Assembly (NCBI RefSeq): GCF_014648695.1
Contig: NZ_BMRP01000009.1
Span: 3,291-67,290 of the forward strand
Length of the DNA stretch: 64,000 nt
Direction: 5' to 3'
Source: Streptomyces albospinus
Lineage (GTDB): Bacteria; Actinomycetota; Actinomycetes; Streptomycetales; Streptomycetaceae
Position numbers and translations under genes: made by a program. This document shows positions 35,079 to 43,441 of this stretch, one piece after another. How positions within the stretch are numbered: position 1 is the first letter of the stretch; every line of letters starts with the position of its first letter. The notes under the pieces were generated by a model, which did no database searches, was not told the DNA's origin, and was given only the letters and a program-made list of their open reading frames with translations.

Positions 35079-36110
35079 ATGGCGACGACGGTGATGACGG
35101 GGTCCAGGGCGAGGGTCGCACGGCGGATCGCGACCGCCGCCGCGTTCGGCGGCGGCGGGATCGGGCTGCTGGGCGTCGCCGCCGTCGGCGTGCTGCTGAC
35201 CGAGGTCCGGCTGGCCCGCCGCACGGTCGGCGGCTCCAGCGACATCCCGCCGTGCGCCGACGGCCGCTACGGCACGGCTTTCGAGGCGGGCGGCAACCGC
35301 ACCGACCCGCCGCCGCTGCGGCTCGGCTTCCTCGGCGACTCCACCGCCGCCGGCCAGGGCGTCCACCGCCCCTCCCAGACCCCGGGCGCGCTGCTCGCCT
35401 CCGGCCTGGCCGCGGTCGCCGAACTCCCCGTCGACTTCCGCAACGTGGCCCTGCCCGGCGCCCGCTCCGACGACCTGGCCCGCCAGGTGGAGCTGATGCT
35501 GCCGGACGGCCAGGAGCCCCCGGACGTCTGCGTCATCATGATCGGCGCCAACGATGTCACCCACCGGCTGCCGCCCGCCGAGTCGGTACGGCACCTGTCC
35601 GAGGCGGTCCGCCGGCTGCGCGCGGCGGGCTGCGAGGTCGTCGTCGGCACCTGCCCCGATCTGGGCACCATCGAGCCGGTCAACCAGCCGCTGCGCTGGG
35701 TGGCCCGCCGGCTCTCCCGCCAGCTGGCCGCCGCGCAGACCATCGGCGTGGTCGAGAACGGCGGCCGGACGGTCTCGCTCGGGGCGCTGCTCGGCCCGGA
35801 GTTCGAGGCGCGCCCCCGGGAGCTGTTCGGACCGGACAACTACCACCCCTCGGCCGAGGGTTACGCCACCGCCGCGATGGCGGTGCTGCCCACGCTCTGC
35901 GCCGCGCTGGGCCTGTGGCCCGAGGAGGAGCGGCCGGAGCCGGCCCGCCGCGAGGGCATCCTCCCGGTCGAGCAGGCCGCCGCGCGGGCCGCCTCCGAAG
36001 GCGGCACGGAGGTCACCGCCTCGCGGGCCCCGTGGGCCCTGCTCAAGCACCGCAGGCGCCGTCAGCTGCCGGCCCCGGAGACGGCGGACCGGCCGTCCGT
36101 CACGGGCTGA
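35079..36110 (+). CDS. SGNH/GDSL hydrolase, membrane-anchored
   Basis: A 343-residue esterase-type protein. An N-terminal membrane segment (about 22-42) is followed by the SGNH blocks: GFLGDSTAAGQG (nucleophile Ser), the conserved Gly, IGANDVTHR (Asn) and FGPDNYHPSAEGY (Asp-x-x-His). A Pro/Arg-rich tail follows. GGGGAGG lies before the ATG. It diverges from cbs. It probably acts outside the membrane on an acylated substrate; the identity is unknown. Confidence 0.9.
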   Translation: MATTVMTGSRARVARRIATAAAFGGGGIGLLGVAAVGVLLTEVRLARRTVGGSSDIPPCADGRYGTAFEAGGNRTDPPPLRLGFLGDSTAAGQGVHRPSQTPGALLASGLAAVAELPVDFRNVALPGARSDDLARQVELMLPDGQEPPDVCVIMIGANDVTHRLPPAESVRHLSEAVRRLRAAGCEVVVGTCPDLGTIEPVNQPLRWVARRLSRQLAAAQTIGVVENGGRTVSLGALLGPEFEARPRELFGPDNYHPSAEGYATAAMAVLPTLCAALGLWPEEERPEPARREGILPVEQAAARAASEGGTEVTASRAPWALLKHRRRRQLPAPETADRPSVTG

Positions 36111-36117
36111 GGCCGGG

Positions 36118-36149
36118 TGCCGGGGGGGACCGTACGGGAACACCCGGCA
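36118..36149. terminator. Weak hairpin between convergent genes
   Basis: TGCCGGG and CCCGGCA (7 bp) around an 18-base loop lie between the SGNH hydrolase and tsaE stops. The surrounding DNA has degenerate repeats (CGTACGGGAA, CTACGGGAA). It is a weak terminator candidate and lies at the suspected rearrangement junction. Confidence 0.35.
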
Positions 36150-36167
36150 GCGGCCGTGCGGGAGGCC

Positions 36168-36797
36168 CTACGGGAATACGCGGCGGCCCCGCCGGGTTCC
36201 CATAAGCGCCCGCTTAGAAAAGAGGCCCGCATCACAGCGCGCACCCCGTGACCTCAGCACTACGTGCAGGTAACTTCCCTGACAGTCCGCCCACCCGTCA
36301 CCCGACCACCACCCCTCAACGAGGCTCCCCCGGACTCCGTCCGGGGGGACCCCCATCGCGCCGCCGCTCCCCACCGGCGCCTCGGCGCCCATCGCGCGCC
36401 CGATGACCACGTGCAGCCGGTCCTCGGAGAGTTCCTCGACCTTGCCCTCGCCCCACTCCACGACCACCACCGACTCCGGCAGCGAGACGTCCAGGTCCAG
36501 GTCCTCCATCTCGTCCAGCCCGCCGCCGAGCCGGTACGCGTCGACGTGCACCAGCGCCGGACCGCCGGTCAGCGAGGGGTGCACCCGGGCGATGACGAAG
36601 GTGGGCGAGGTCACCGCGCCGCGTACGCCCAGGCCCTCGCCCAGGCCTCGGGTCAGCGTCGTCTTGCCCGCGCCCAGCTCGCCGGTGAGCAGCACCAGGT
36701 CGCCGGGGCGCAGCAGCGGGGCCAGCCTGCGGCCCAACTCCTGCATCTGGTCGGGGGACTTGACGGTTACGTGGGCAATCGCGCCAGTGGTGCTCAT
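36168..36797 (-). CDS. tsaE: tRNA threonylcarbamoyladenosine biosynthesis ATPase TsaE, aberrant C-terminus
   Basis: TsaE supplies ATPase activity for the t6A tRNA modification together with TsaB and TsaD. Walker A (GELGAGKTTLTRGLG), SPTFVIARVH, VHVDAYRLGG and VVVEWGEGK are all present within the first 125 residues. The family normally ends after about 150-170 residues. This frame continues to 209, and the last 65 or so residues (from GAMGVPPDGVRG) run through a palindromic repeat and unrelated sequence. The core should be functional; the tail looks acquired by a rearrangement. tsaB and tsaD are not downstream as they usually are. Confidence 0.88.
   Translation of the reverse strand: MSTTGAIAHVTVKSPDQMQELGRRLAPLLRPGDLVLLTGELGAGKTTLTRGLGEGLGVRGAVTSPTFVIARVHPSLTGGPALVHVDAYRLGGGLDEMEDLDLDVSLPESVVVVEWGEGKVEELSEDRLHVVIGRAMGAEAPVGSGGAMGVPPDGVRGSLVEGWWSGDGWADCQGSYLHVVLRSRGARCDAGLFSKRALMGTRRGRRVFP
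36327..36347. repeat. Short palindromic repeat inside the tsaE 3' end
   Basis: CCCCCGGAC-TCC-GTCCGGGGG is a 9-bp stem with a 3-base loop, flanked by GAGGCTC and GACCCCC. It looks like one of the abundant intergenic palindromes of Streptomyces chromosomes, and here it is translated as part of TsaE. I found only this copy in the window. Confidence 0.55.
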
Positions 36798-36867
36798 GCC
36801 GCAAATGGTACGGCCCGGACGGGACGGCGGTCCCGCACCGGGCGCGGGGCCGCCGCCGGGCCGCCGG

Positions 36868-38175
36868 TCAGGCGCGCGCCGTCCGCGAGCTGCGGGCCGT
36901 CTCGCTCGCCCGCTCCACCAGCGCCACCAGGTGGTCGTTGACCAGATCCGGCCGCTCCAGCATCACGAGGTGCCCGGCGCCCGGGACGCACACCAGCCCG
37001 GCGTTGGGCAGCACCTCGGCGATGGTCCGGCTGTGCTCGGCCGGCGTGATCAGGTCCTTCTCCCCGGCGAGCACCAGCGCGGGCACGCTGTCGTACGCCA
37101 CCAGCGCATCGGTCTTGTCGTGCACCGCGAACGCCGGGAAGAACTCGGCGACCACATCGATCGGGGTCGCCTCGATGAGCCGCTCCCCGAACCGCGCGAC
37201 GGCCGGATCCACGTCCTGGGTGCCGAACGAATAGCGCTTGATCAGCCCCGCGAAGAGGTCCGCGGTGGCCCGCCGCCCCCGCTCGACGATCTCGCTCTGC
37301 CAGCCCAGCGCCTTGAGCACGCCCGGCGCCAGCCAGTGGAACGCCTTCGAGCCCATCGACGGCAGCCCGAAACCGACCTCGCTCAGCCGCCCCGCCGACG
37401 TCCCGATCAGGGCCACTCCGACCACCCGCTCCGCGACGTACTCGGGGAACTGGTCGGCCAGCGCCATCACCGTCATCCCGCCCATGGAGTGCCCGACCAG
37501 CACGATCGGCCCCTCGGGCACGGCGGCGTCCAGCACCGCCTTCAGGTCCCGGCCCAGCAGGTCGATGGTGACCGGTTCCGTACCGTCGATCTGCCCGTGG
37601 CCGCGGGCCGAGCGGCCGTGGCTGCGCTGGTCCCAGTGGACGGTGCGGACCGTGCCGCGCAGCGCCGCGCGCTGGAAGTGCCAGGAGTCCTGGCTCAGGC
37701 AGTAGCCGTGGCTGAAGACGACCGTCGGCGCGGGCGCGCGCCGCCCCAGCGCGGCCGTCAGCCGCTTGCGCAGCCCGTTCTGCGCGTCCTGCGCGGCCCG
37801 CACCTCCTTGCTCATCCGCGAGGCCTTGCCGTTCTTGCCCCCCTTGTGGGCCTTGCCCGGCTGCCGCTCCCCCGGCTCGTCGACCTCGTAGTACAGCGCC
37901 GTGCCGTCCTCGGCGATCGCCGCCCCCGGGGTGCCGCGCAGCGTCCCGTACGGCCCCGCCGCGTCCAGCGCCAGCCGGGCCCGGCGGCGCATCCCACGGC
38001 CGACCGTCATCCGCTCTATGGCCACCCCGGCCGCCGCGCCCGCCGCGACCACGCCGATCGCCATGCCCGCGAAGCCCGCCTGGCGGCCCGCCCTGGCCCA
38101 GTTCCCGGCCGCCTCGGCGCCCGTCTCGACCGCCGCCTCGACCGCCTGTGCCGCGGCCTCCGTTCCGTCGGTCAT
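36868..38175 (-). CDS. Alpha/beta hydrolase with N-terminal membrane segment
   Basis: A 435-residue hydrolase. The N-terminal 60 residues contain a hydrophobic helix (about 33-53). The alpha/beta-hydrolase core follows: oxyanion loop FSHGYCLSQDSW, DQRSHGRS, the nucleophile elbow GHSMGG (S230), a late Asp (LVLAGEKDLITP) and His (GAGHLVMLERP). It is coupled to alr by an ATGA overlap and lies next to tsaE, a neighbourhood I recall as conserved in Streptomyces. Substrate unknown. Confidence 0.9.
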   Translation of the reverse strand: MTDGTEAAAQAVEAAVETGAEAAGNWARAGRQAGFAGMAIGVVAAGAAAGVAIERMTVGRGMRRRARLALDAAGPYGTLRGTPGAAIAEDGTALYYEVDEPGERQPGKAHKGGKNGKASRMSKEVRAAQDAQNGLRKRLTAALGRRAPAPTVVFSHGYCLSQDSWHFQRAALRGTVRTVHWDQRSHGRSARGHGQIDGTEPVTIDLLGRDLKAVLDAAVPEGPIVLVGHSMGGMTVMALADQFPEYVAERVVGVALIGTSAGRLSEVGFGLPSMGSKAFHWLAPGVLKALGWQSEIVERGRRATADLFAGLIKRYSFGTQDVDPAVARFGERLIEATPIDVVAEFFPAFAVHDKTDALVAYDSVPALVLAGEKDLITPAEHSRTIAEVLPNAGLVCVPGAGHLVMLERPDLVNDHLVALVERASETARSSRTARA

Positions 38176-39359
38176 GCCACGCCCCCCGTCAACGCCGTGT
38201 CTTCCCCGGTCCGGCTGCGCACCTCACTGTCCACATAGACGCGCGGCACCCGGCTCCCGATCCTCGTGACGATTTCGTACCCGATGGTTCCGGCCGCCAC
38301 GGCCCAGTCCTCCGCGGTCGGCTCACCGCGGTCGCCCGGCCCGAACAGCACGGCCGGCTCGCCGGCCGCGGCCTCGTCGCCGCCCAGATCGACCACGAAC
38401 TGGTCCATCGCGACCCGGCCCGCCACCGTCCGCCACTTCCCGGCGACCAGGACCGGCCCGGTCCCGGAGGCGTGCCGCGGGATGCCGTCGGCGTAGCCGA
38501 GCGGGACCAGAGCGAGCGTGGTCTCCCCGGGCGTCGTGTACCGGTGCCCGTACGACACCCCGTGGCCGCCCGGGACGCGCTTGACCGACGCCAGCGACGC
38601 CTCCAGCGTCATCGCCGGCCGCAGCCCCAGGTCCTGCGACGTGCCGACCTCCGGGGCCGGCGAGATGCCGTATATCCCGATTCCGGCGCGTACCAGGTCG
38701 AAATGCGCCTCGGGGAGGGTGAGCAGCGCCGGGGTGTTGGCGATGTGCCGGACCTCGGGCCGCAGCCCGGCCGCCTCGGCGACCGCCAGCGCCCGGTGGA
38801 ACTCCGCCAGTTGCGCGGCGATGGACGGATGCCCCGGCTCGTCGGCGCACGCGAAGTGCGACCAGACGCCGGTGACCTTGAGCACCCCGGCCGCCTCGGC
38901 GGCGCGGGCGGCCGAGGTCAGCTCCGCCCAGTCCGCGGGCTGGCAGCCGTTGCGCCCCAGCCCCGTGTCGACCTTGAGCTGGACCCGGGCCGGCCGGCCG
39001 CAGCCGCGCGCCGCGTCCGCCACCTCCCGCAGCGCCCACAGCCCGCTCACCGAGACATCGACGTCCTGCTCGACCGCCCTGCCCCAGGGGCCGCCCGGCG
39101 TCCACAGCCAGCACATCAGCCGCCCCGTGTCGCCGGCCGCGCGCAGCGCGAACGCCTCCTCCGGGAGCGCCGTCCCCAGCCAGCCCGCCCCGGCCTCCCG
39201 GGCGGCCCGCGCGCAGCGCACCGCGCCGTGGCCGTAACCGTCGGACTTGACCACGGCCATCAGCTCTGCCCCGGGTGCGCGGCCCCGCAGGGCACGGACA
39301 TTCGACCGCACGGCGGCAAGGTCAATGGCGGCACGCGCACGCTTCGCTGTCTCGTTCAT
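38172..39359 (-). CDS. alr: Alanine racemase
   Basis: Alr (395 aa) interconverts L- and D-alanine for peptidoglycan. The PLP lysine K38 lies in the hallmark AVVKSDGYGHG, and the second catalytic base Tyr lies in GVSYGHRYTT. KVDTGLGRNG, VRAGIGIYG and MDQFVVDLGG complete the signature. The ATG at 39359 gives the family length; sequence upstream is non-conserved. It is followed by the alpha/beta hydrolase with ATGA coupling, and nnrD lies upstream. Confidence 0.97.
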   Translation of the reverse strand: MNETAKRARAAIDLAAVRSNVRALRGRAPGAELMAVVKSDGYGHGAVRCARAAREAGAGWLGTALPEEAFALRAAGDTGRLMCWLWTPGGPWGRAVEQDVDVSVSGLWALREVADAARGCGRPARVQLKVDTGLGRNGCQPADWAELTSAARAAEAAGVLKVTGVWSHFACADEPGHPSIAAQLAEFHRALAVAEAAGLRPEVRHIANTPALLTLPEAHFDLVRAGIGIYGISPAPEVGTSQDLGLRPAMTLEASLASVKRVPGGHGVSYGHRYTTPGETTLALVPLGYADGIPRHASGTGPVLVAGKWRTVAGRVAMDQFVVDLGGDEAAAGEPAVLFGPGDRGEPTAEDWAVAAGTIGYEIVTRIGSRVPRVYVDSEVRSRTGEDTALTGGVA

Positions 39360-39596
39360 CCCCGTCAGTGTCTCAGGCCACGCCCCCGCGCCCCCGGGAA
39401 CCGGCGCGGAAAAGCCCGCGATGGCGCCGCCGCGGCCGTGCGGAACCAGCCGTTCCGCGGGCTCCGTACCGTGTGACCGGGCCTTTCCCGGCTCGACCGG
39501 GGTGGCCGGGGCGCCGGTTTCCGTGCGGTGCGCCGGGGCGGCCGGACCGCGGCCGGGAACACCCGGCGGCCGGCCGGACACGGAGCGTCACCCCCC

Positions 39597-41027
39597 TCAC
39601 CCCACAACGCTGCCCCACGCCGCCGCCAGCTGCCCGGCCACCTCCGAGGCCACGATCGGCGCCCCCTCCGGCCCGGCCGCCCGCCGCGCCGCCAGCCCGT
39701 GCAGATACGCACCCACCGCGCCCGCGTCCCTCGGCACCAGCCCCGCCGCCAGCAGCGACCCCGTCACCCCGGACAGCACGTCCCCGCTCCCCGCCGTCGC
39801 CAGCCATCCGGTGCCGGTGGGGTTGACCCGCACCGGCACGGACACGTCCGGATCCGCCACCAGCGTCGTCGACCCCTTCAGCAGTACCGTCGCCCCGTAC
39901 CGCGCGGCCAGCTCGCGCACCGTGGCCAGCCGCGCCGCCTCGACCTCCGCGCGGGCCCGCCCCAGCAGCGCCGCGGCCTCCCCGGCGTGCGGTGTCAGCA
40001 GCGTCCCGGCCGTCCGGCGCCGGACCTGGTCCGCCGACAGGAACCGCAGCCCGTCGGCGTCCACCAGCACCGGCACGTCGGCCGCCAACACCTCCTCCAG
40101 CGCGCCCGACTCGTCCCCGATGCCCGGTCCGATGACCCACGACTGCACCCGGCCCGCCTTGTCCGGCGGCCCGGCGTGCACCAGCGTCTCCGGGAACCGC
40201 GCCAGCACCGCGTCCGCCGCCGGCCCCACGTACCGCACCGCCCCGGCACCGCCGCGCAGCGCCCCCGCCACCGCCAGCACCGCCGCCCCCGGATAGCGCG
40301 CGGACCCGGCGACGACACCGACCACGCCCCGCCGGTACTTGTCGCTCTCCGCCGCCGGCCGCGGCAGCAGCTCCGCCACGTCCGCGTGCTGCAACGCCTC
40401 CACGTCGGCGGTCGCGGGCGGGTCCAGCCCGATGTCGACCAGCCGCAGCGCGCCGGCCCGCTCCCGCGCCGGATCGATCAGCAGGCCGGGCTTGTACGCG
40501 CCGAACGTCACCGTCGCATCGGCCCGTACGGCGTCCCCGCGCACCTCGCCGGTGTCCGCGTCCACCCCGCTCGGCAGGTCGACCGCCACCACGATCGCCG
40601 ACTCCCGTGCCGCACGGGCGAGTTCGGCGGCTTCCGGGCGCAGTCCGCCGCGTCCGCCGATCCCCACGATCCCGTCCACGACCAGATCGGCCCGGCCGAG
40701 GTCCCGCAGCGCGTCCTGCGACACCCGGCCGCCGGCCGCCCGCAGCGCGGCCAGCCCGCCGGGGTGGGCCCGGTCGGGCGACAGCAGCACCGCGGCCACC
40801 CCGGCGCCGCGCCGCGCCAGCCGGGCCCCGGCGTACAGCGCATCACCGCCGTTGTCGCCGCTGCCCACCAGCAGCACCACCCGGGCGCCGTACACCCGCC
40901 CCAGCAACTCCGCGCAAGAGACGGCCAGTCCGGCCGCCGCCCGCTGCATCAGGGCCCCCTCGGGCAGCCGGTCCATCAGTTCCCGCTCGGCGGCCCGTAC
41001 GGTCGCCACGCTGTAGGCAGTCCTCAT
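39597..41027 (-). CDS. nnrD: Bifunctional NAD(P)H-hydrate epimerase/dehydratase
   Basis: A 476-residue fusion that repairs hydrated NAD(P)H. The N-terminal epimerase half (about 1-215) has LVGSGDNGGDALYAGARLARRG, VDGIVGIGGRGGLR and AVDLPSGVDADTGEV. The C-terminal ADP-dependent dehydratase half (about 220-476; ribokinase-like) has YRRGVVGVVAGS, VIGPGIG, LTPHAGEAAALLG, LLKGSTTLV and the AGSGDVLSGV motif. Fusion of both domains is normal in actinomycetes. Confidence 0.94.
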   Translation of the reverse strand: MRTAYSVATVRAAERELMDRLPEGALMQRAAAGLAVSCAELLGRVYGARVVLLVGSGDNGGDALYAGARLARRGAGVAAVLLSPDRAHPGGLAALRAAGGRVSQDALRDLGRADLVVDGIVGIGGRGGLRPEAAELARAARESAIVVAVDLPSGVDADTGEVRGDAVRADATVTFGAYKPGLLIDPARERAGALRLVDIGLDPPATADVEALQHADVAELLPRPAAESDKYRRGVVGVVAGSARYPGAAVLAVAGALRGGAGAVRYVGPAADAVLARFPETLVHAGPPDKAGRVQSWVIGPGIGDESGALEEVLAADVPVLVDADGLRFLSADQVRRRTAGTLLTPHAGEAAALLGRARAEVEAARLATVRELAARYGATVLLKGSTTLVADPDVSVPVRVNPTGTGWLATAGSGDVLSGVTGSLLAAGLVPRDAGAVGAYLHGLAARRAAGPEGAPIVASEVAGQLAAAWGSVVG

Positions 41028-41113
41028 GCGGCAAGTCTCACACCCTGTCAGCACGGGGGCCCCGCAAGCCACACGCGAGACCCCCGCACCACCGGCCGGC
41101 CGCCGGACCGGCC

Positions 41114-41482
41114 CTACCCCTCCGCGATCACCACCGCCGAGGCGACCCCCGCGTCATGACTGAGCGACACGTGCCAGGAGCGCACGCCCAGTTCGGCCGC
41201 GCGCGCCGCGACCGTGCCGCACACCCGCAGCCGCGGCTGCCCGCTGTCCTCGACGTACACCTCCGCGTCCGTCCAGTGCAGCCCGCCCGGTGCCCCCAGC
41301 GCCTTGGCCGCCGCCTCCTTGGCGGCGAACCGGGCCGCCAGCGAGGCGCTCCCGCGCCGCTCACCGCCCGGCAGATAAAGCTCCACTTCATTGAACAGAC
41401 GGTGCGCCAGCTCCGGCGTCCGTCGCAGCGCCGCCTCGAACCGCTCGATCTCCGCCACGTCGATCCCGACCCCAATGATCAC
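41114..41482 (-). CDS. acpS: Holo-[acyl-carrier-protein] synthase AcpS
   Basis: AcpS (122 aa) transfers the 4'-phosphopantetheine arm of CoA to acyl carrier protein. The metal-binding [15 protein letters not shown] at the start and [12 protein letters not shown] in the middle are the two signatures; the C-terminal [14 protein letters not shown] is typical. The GTG at 41482 lies 4 bases after the glmS stop with GGAG upstream, so it belongs to a glmS-acpS operon. coaA, an upstream enzyme for CoA, is nearby. Confidence 0.95.
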   Translation of the reverse strand: MIIGVGIDVAEIERFEAALRRTPELAHRLFNEVELYLPGGERRGSASLAARFAAKEAAAKALGAPGGLHWTDAEVYVEDSGQPRLRVCGTVAARAAELGVRSWHVSLSHDAGVASAVVIAEG

Positions 41483-41486
41483 CGGG

Positions 41487-43334
41487 TCACTCCACCGTGA
41501 CGGACTTGGCGAGGTTGCGCGGCTGGTCGACCTCGTTGCCGCGGGCGGTGGCCAGCTCGCAGGCGAACACCTGGAGCGGCACGGACGAGACCAGCGGCTG
41601 GAGCAGGACCGGCGTCCGCGGGATGCGGACGAGATGGTCCGCATACGGCACCACCGCCTCGTCCCCCTCCTCGGCGATCACGATGGTGCGGGCACCGCGC
41701 GCCCGGATCTCCTGGATGTTGGAGACGATCTTGTCGTGCAGGACGGACCGGCCGCGCGGCGAGGGGACGACCACCACGACCGGCACGTCGTCCTCGATCA
41801 GCGCGATCGGGCCGTGCTTCAGCTCCCCGGCCGCGAACCCCTCCGCGTGCATGTACGCGAGCTCCTTGAGCTTCAGCGCACCCTCCAGCGCCACCGGATA
41901 GCCCACGTGCCGGCCGAGGAAGAGCACGGTGTTCTTGTCCGCGAGGCCGCGGGCCAGCTCCCGCACCGGTTCCATCGTGCCGAGCACCTGCTGCACCTGC
42001 GTGCCGATGGCCGCCAACTCGCGTACCACGTCCTGGATTTCGTCGCCCCACTTCGTCCCCCGCACCTGCGCGAGGTAGAGCGCGACGAGGTAGACCGCCA
42101 CCAGTTGCGTCAGAAACGCCTTGGTGGACGCCACCGCGACCTCCGGCCCGGCGTGCGTGTACAGCACCGCGTCGGACTCCCGGGGGATCGTCGAGCCGTT
42201 GGTGTTGCAGATCGCGAGCACCCGCGCGCCCTGCTCGCGGGCGTGCCGCAGCGCCATCAGCGTGTCCATGGTCTCGCCGGACTGGCTGATGGCGATCACC
42301 AGCGTGCGGTGGTCGAGGATCGGGTCGCGGTAGCGGAACTCGCTGGCCAGCTCGGTCTCGCAGGGGATCCGGGTCCAGTGCTCGATGGCGTACTTGGCGA
42401 TCATCCCCGCGTGGTACGCCGTCCCGCACGCCACGATGACGACCTTGGAGATCTCCCGCAGCACCGCCGGCGGGATCCGCACCTCGTCCAGCGAGAGCAC
42501 CCCGGCCGTGTCGATCCGGCCCAGCAGCGTGTCCGCGACCGCCTTCGGCTGCTCGGCGATCTCCTTGAGCATGAAGTAGTCGTAGCCGCCCTTCTCGGCG
42601 GCCGAGGCGTCCCAGTCGACGTGGTAGTTGCGCACCTGCGCCGGCGCGCCCTCGAAGTCGGTGACCGTCACCCCGTCCCGGCGCAGCTCCACGACCTGGT
42701 CCTGGCCCAGCTCGACGGCCTCCCGGGTGTGCGCGATGAACGCCGCCACGTCCGAGGCCAGAAACGCCTCGTCCTCGCCGATCCCCACCACCAGGGGGGA
42801 GTTGCGGCGCGCCCCGACCACCAGGTCCGGTGCGTCGGCGTGCACCGCGACCAGCGTGAACGCGCCCTCCAGCCGCCGGCACACCTGCCGCATCGCCTCG
42901 GCCAGCTCACCGCACGACGAGTACGCCTCGGCCAGCAGATGCGCGACCACCTCGGTGTCCGTCTCGGACGCCAACTGGTGGCCGCGCTCGGCCAGTTCCC
43001 CGCGCAGCGCGGCGAAGTTCTCGATGATCCCGTTGTGGACGACCGAAACCCGCCCGGAGTTGTCCAGATGCGGATGTGCGTTGGCGTCCGTCGGCCCGCC
43101 GTGCGTCGCCCACCGGGTGTGCCCGATCCCCGTGGACCCCGCGGGCAGTGGGCGGTCCGCCAGCTCCTTCTCCAGATTGGCGAGTTTCCCCGCCTTCTTG
43201 GCCGCCGCCAGCCCCCCGTCGGCCAGCACCGCGACGCCCGCCGAGTCGTAGCCCCGGTACTCCAGCCGCTTCAGCCCGGCGAGCACCACGTCCAGGGCGC
43301 TCTGCCCGCCCACGTATCCCACGATTCCGCACAT
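41487..43334 (-). CDS. glmS: Glutamine-fructose-6-phosphate aminotransferase (isomerizing) GlmS
   Basis: GlmS (615 aa) makes glucosamine-6-phosphate from fructose-6-phosphate and glutamine, the first step to UDP-GlcNAc. The N-terminal nucleophile Cys2 (MCGIVGYVG) and the glutaminase loop [18 protein letters not shown] are seen. Two SIS domains follow ([34 protein letters not shown]; and [20 protein letters not shown]), and LAKSVTVE is the conserved C-terminus. I saw no ribozyme-like structure upstream, though the short spacer was only read by eye. Confidence 0.97.
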   Translation of the reverse strand: MCGIVGYVGGQSALDVVLAGLKRLEYRGYDSAGVAVLADGGLAAAKKAGKLANLEKELADRPLPAGSTGIGHTRWATHGGPTDANAHPHLDNSGRVSVVHNGIIENFAALRGELAERGHQLASETDTEVVAHLLAEAYSSCGELAEAMRQVCRRLEGAFTLVAVHADAPDLVVGARRNSPLVVGIGEDEAFLASDVAAFIAHTREAVELGQDQVVELRRDGVTVTDFEGAPAQVRNYHVDWDASAAEKGGYDYFMLKEIAEQPKAVADTLLGRIDTAGVLSLDEVRIPPAVLREISKVVIVACGTAYHAGMIAKYAIEHWTRIPCETELASEFRYRDPILDHRTLVIAISQSGETMDTLMALRHAREQGARVLAICNTNGSTIPRESDAVLYTHAGPEVAVASTKAFLTQLVAVYLVALYLAQVRGTKWGDEIQDVVRELAAIGTQVQQVLGTMEPVRELARGLADKNTVLFLGRHVGYPVALEGALKLKELAYMHAEGFAAGELKHGPIALIEDDVPVVVVVPSPRGRSVLHDKIVSNIQEIRARGARTIVIAEEGDEAVVPYADHLVRIPRTPVLLQPLVSSVPLQVFACELATARGNEVDQPRNLAKSVTVE

Positions 43335-43441
43335 GGAGGCAGCCTACGCGCCGCCCTCCGGCCGGCGGAGTACGGGCGCGCGCACCGGCCGGGCCGCCGG
43401 ACCGGCCCGTTCACGGCACCGGGGAACACGTCCCGGGCCCG

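Noticed and set aside
43335..43441. A possible glmS-type ribozyme or leader structure upstream of glmS
   Set aside because: The spacer has only about 107 bases before the convergently read lipoprotein end, and I see no ribozyme-like core. Actinomycete glmS genes normally lack it.
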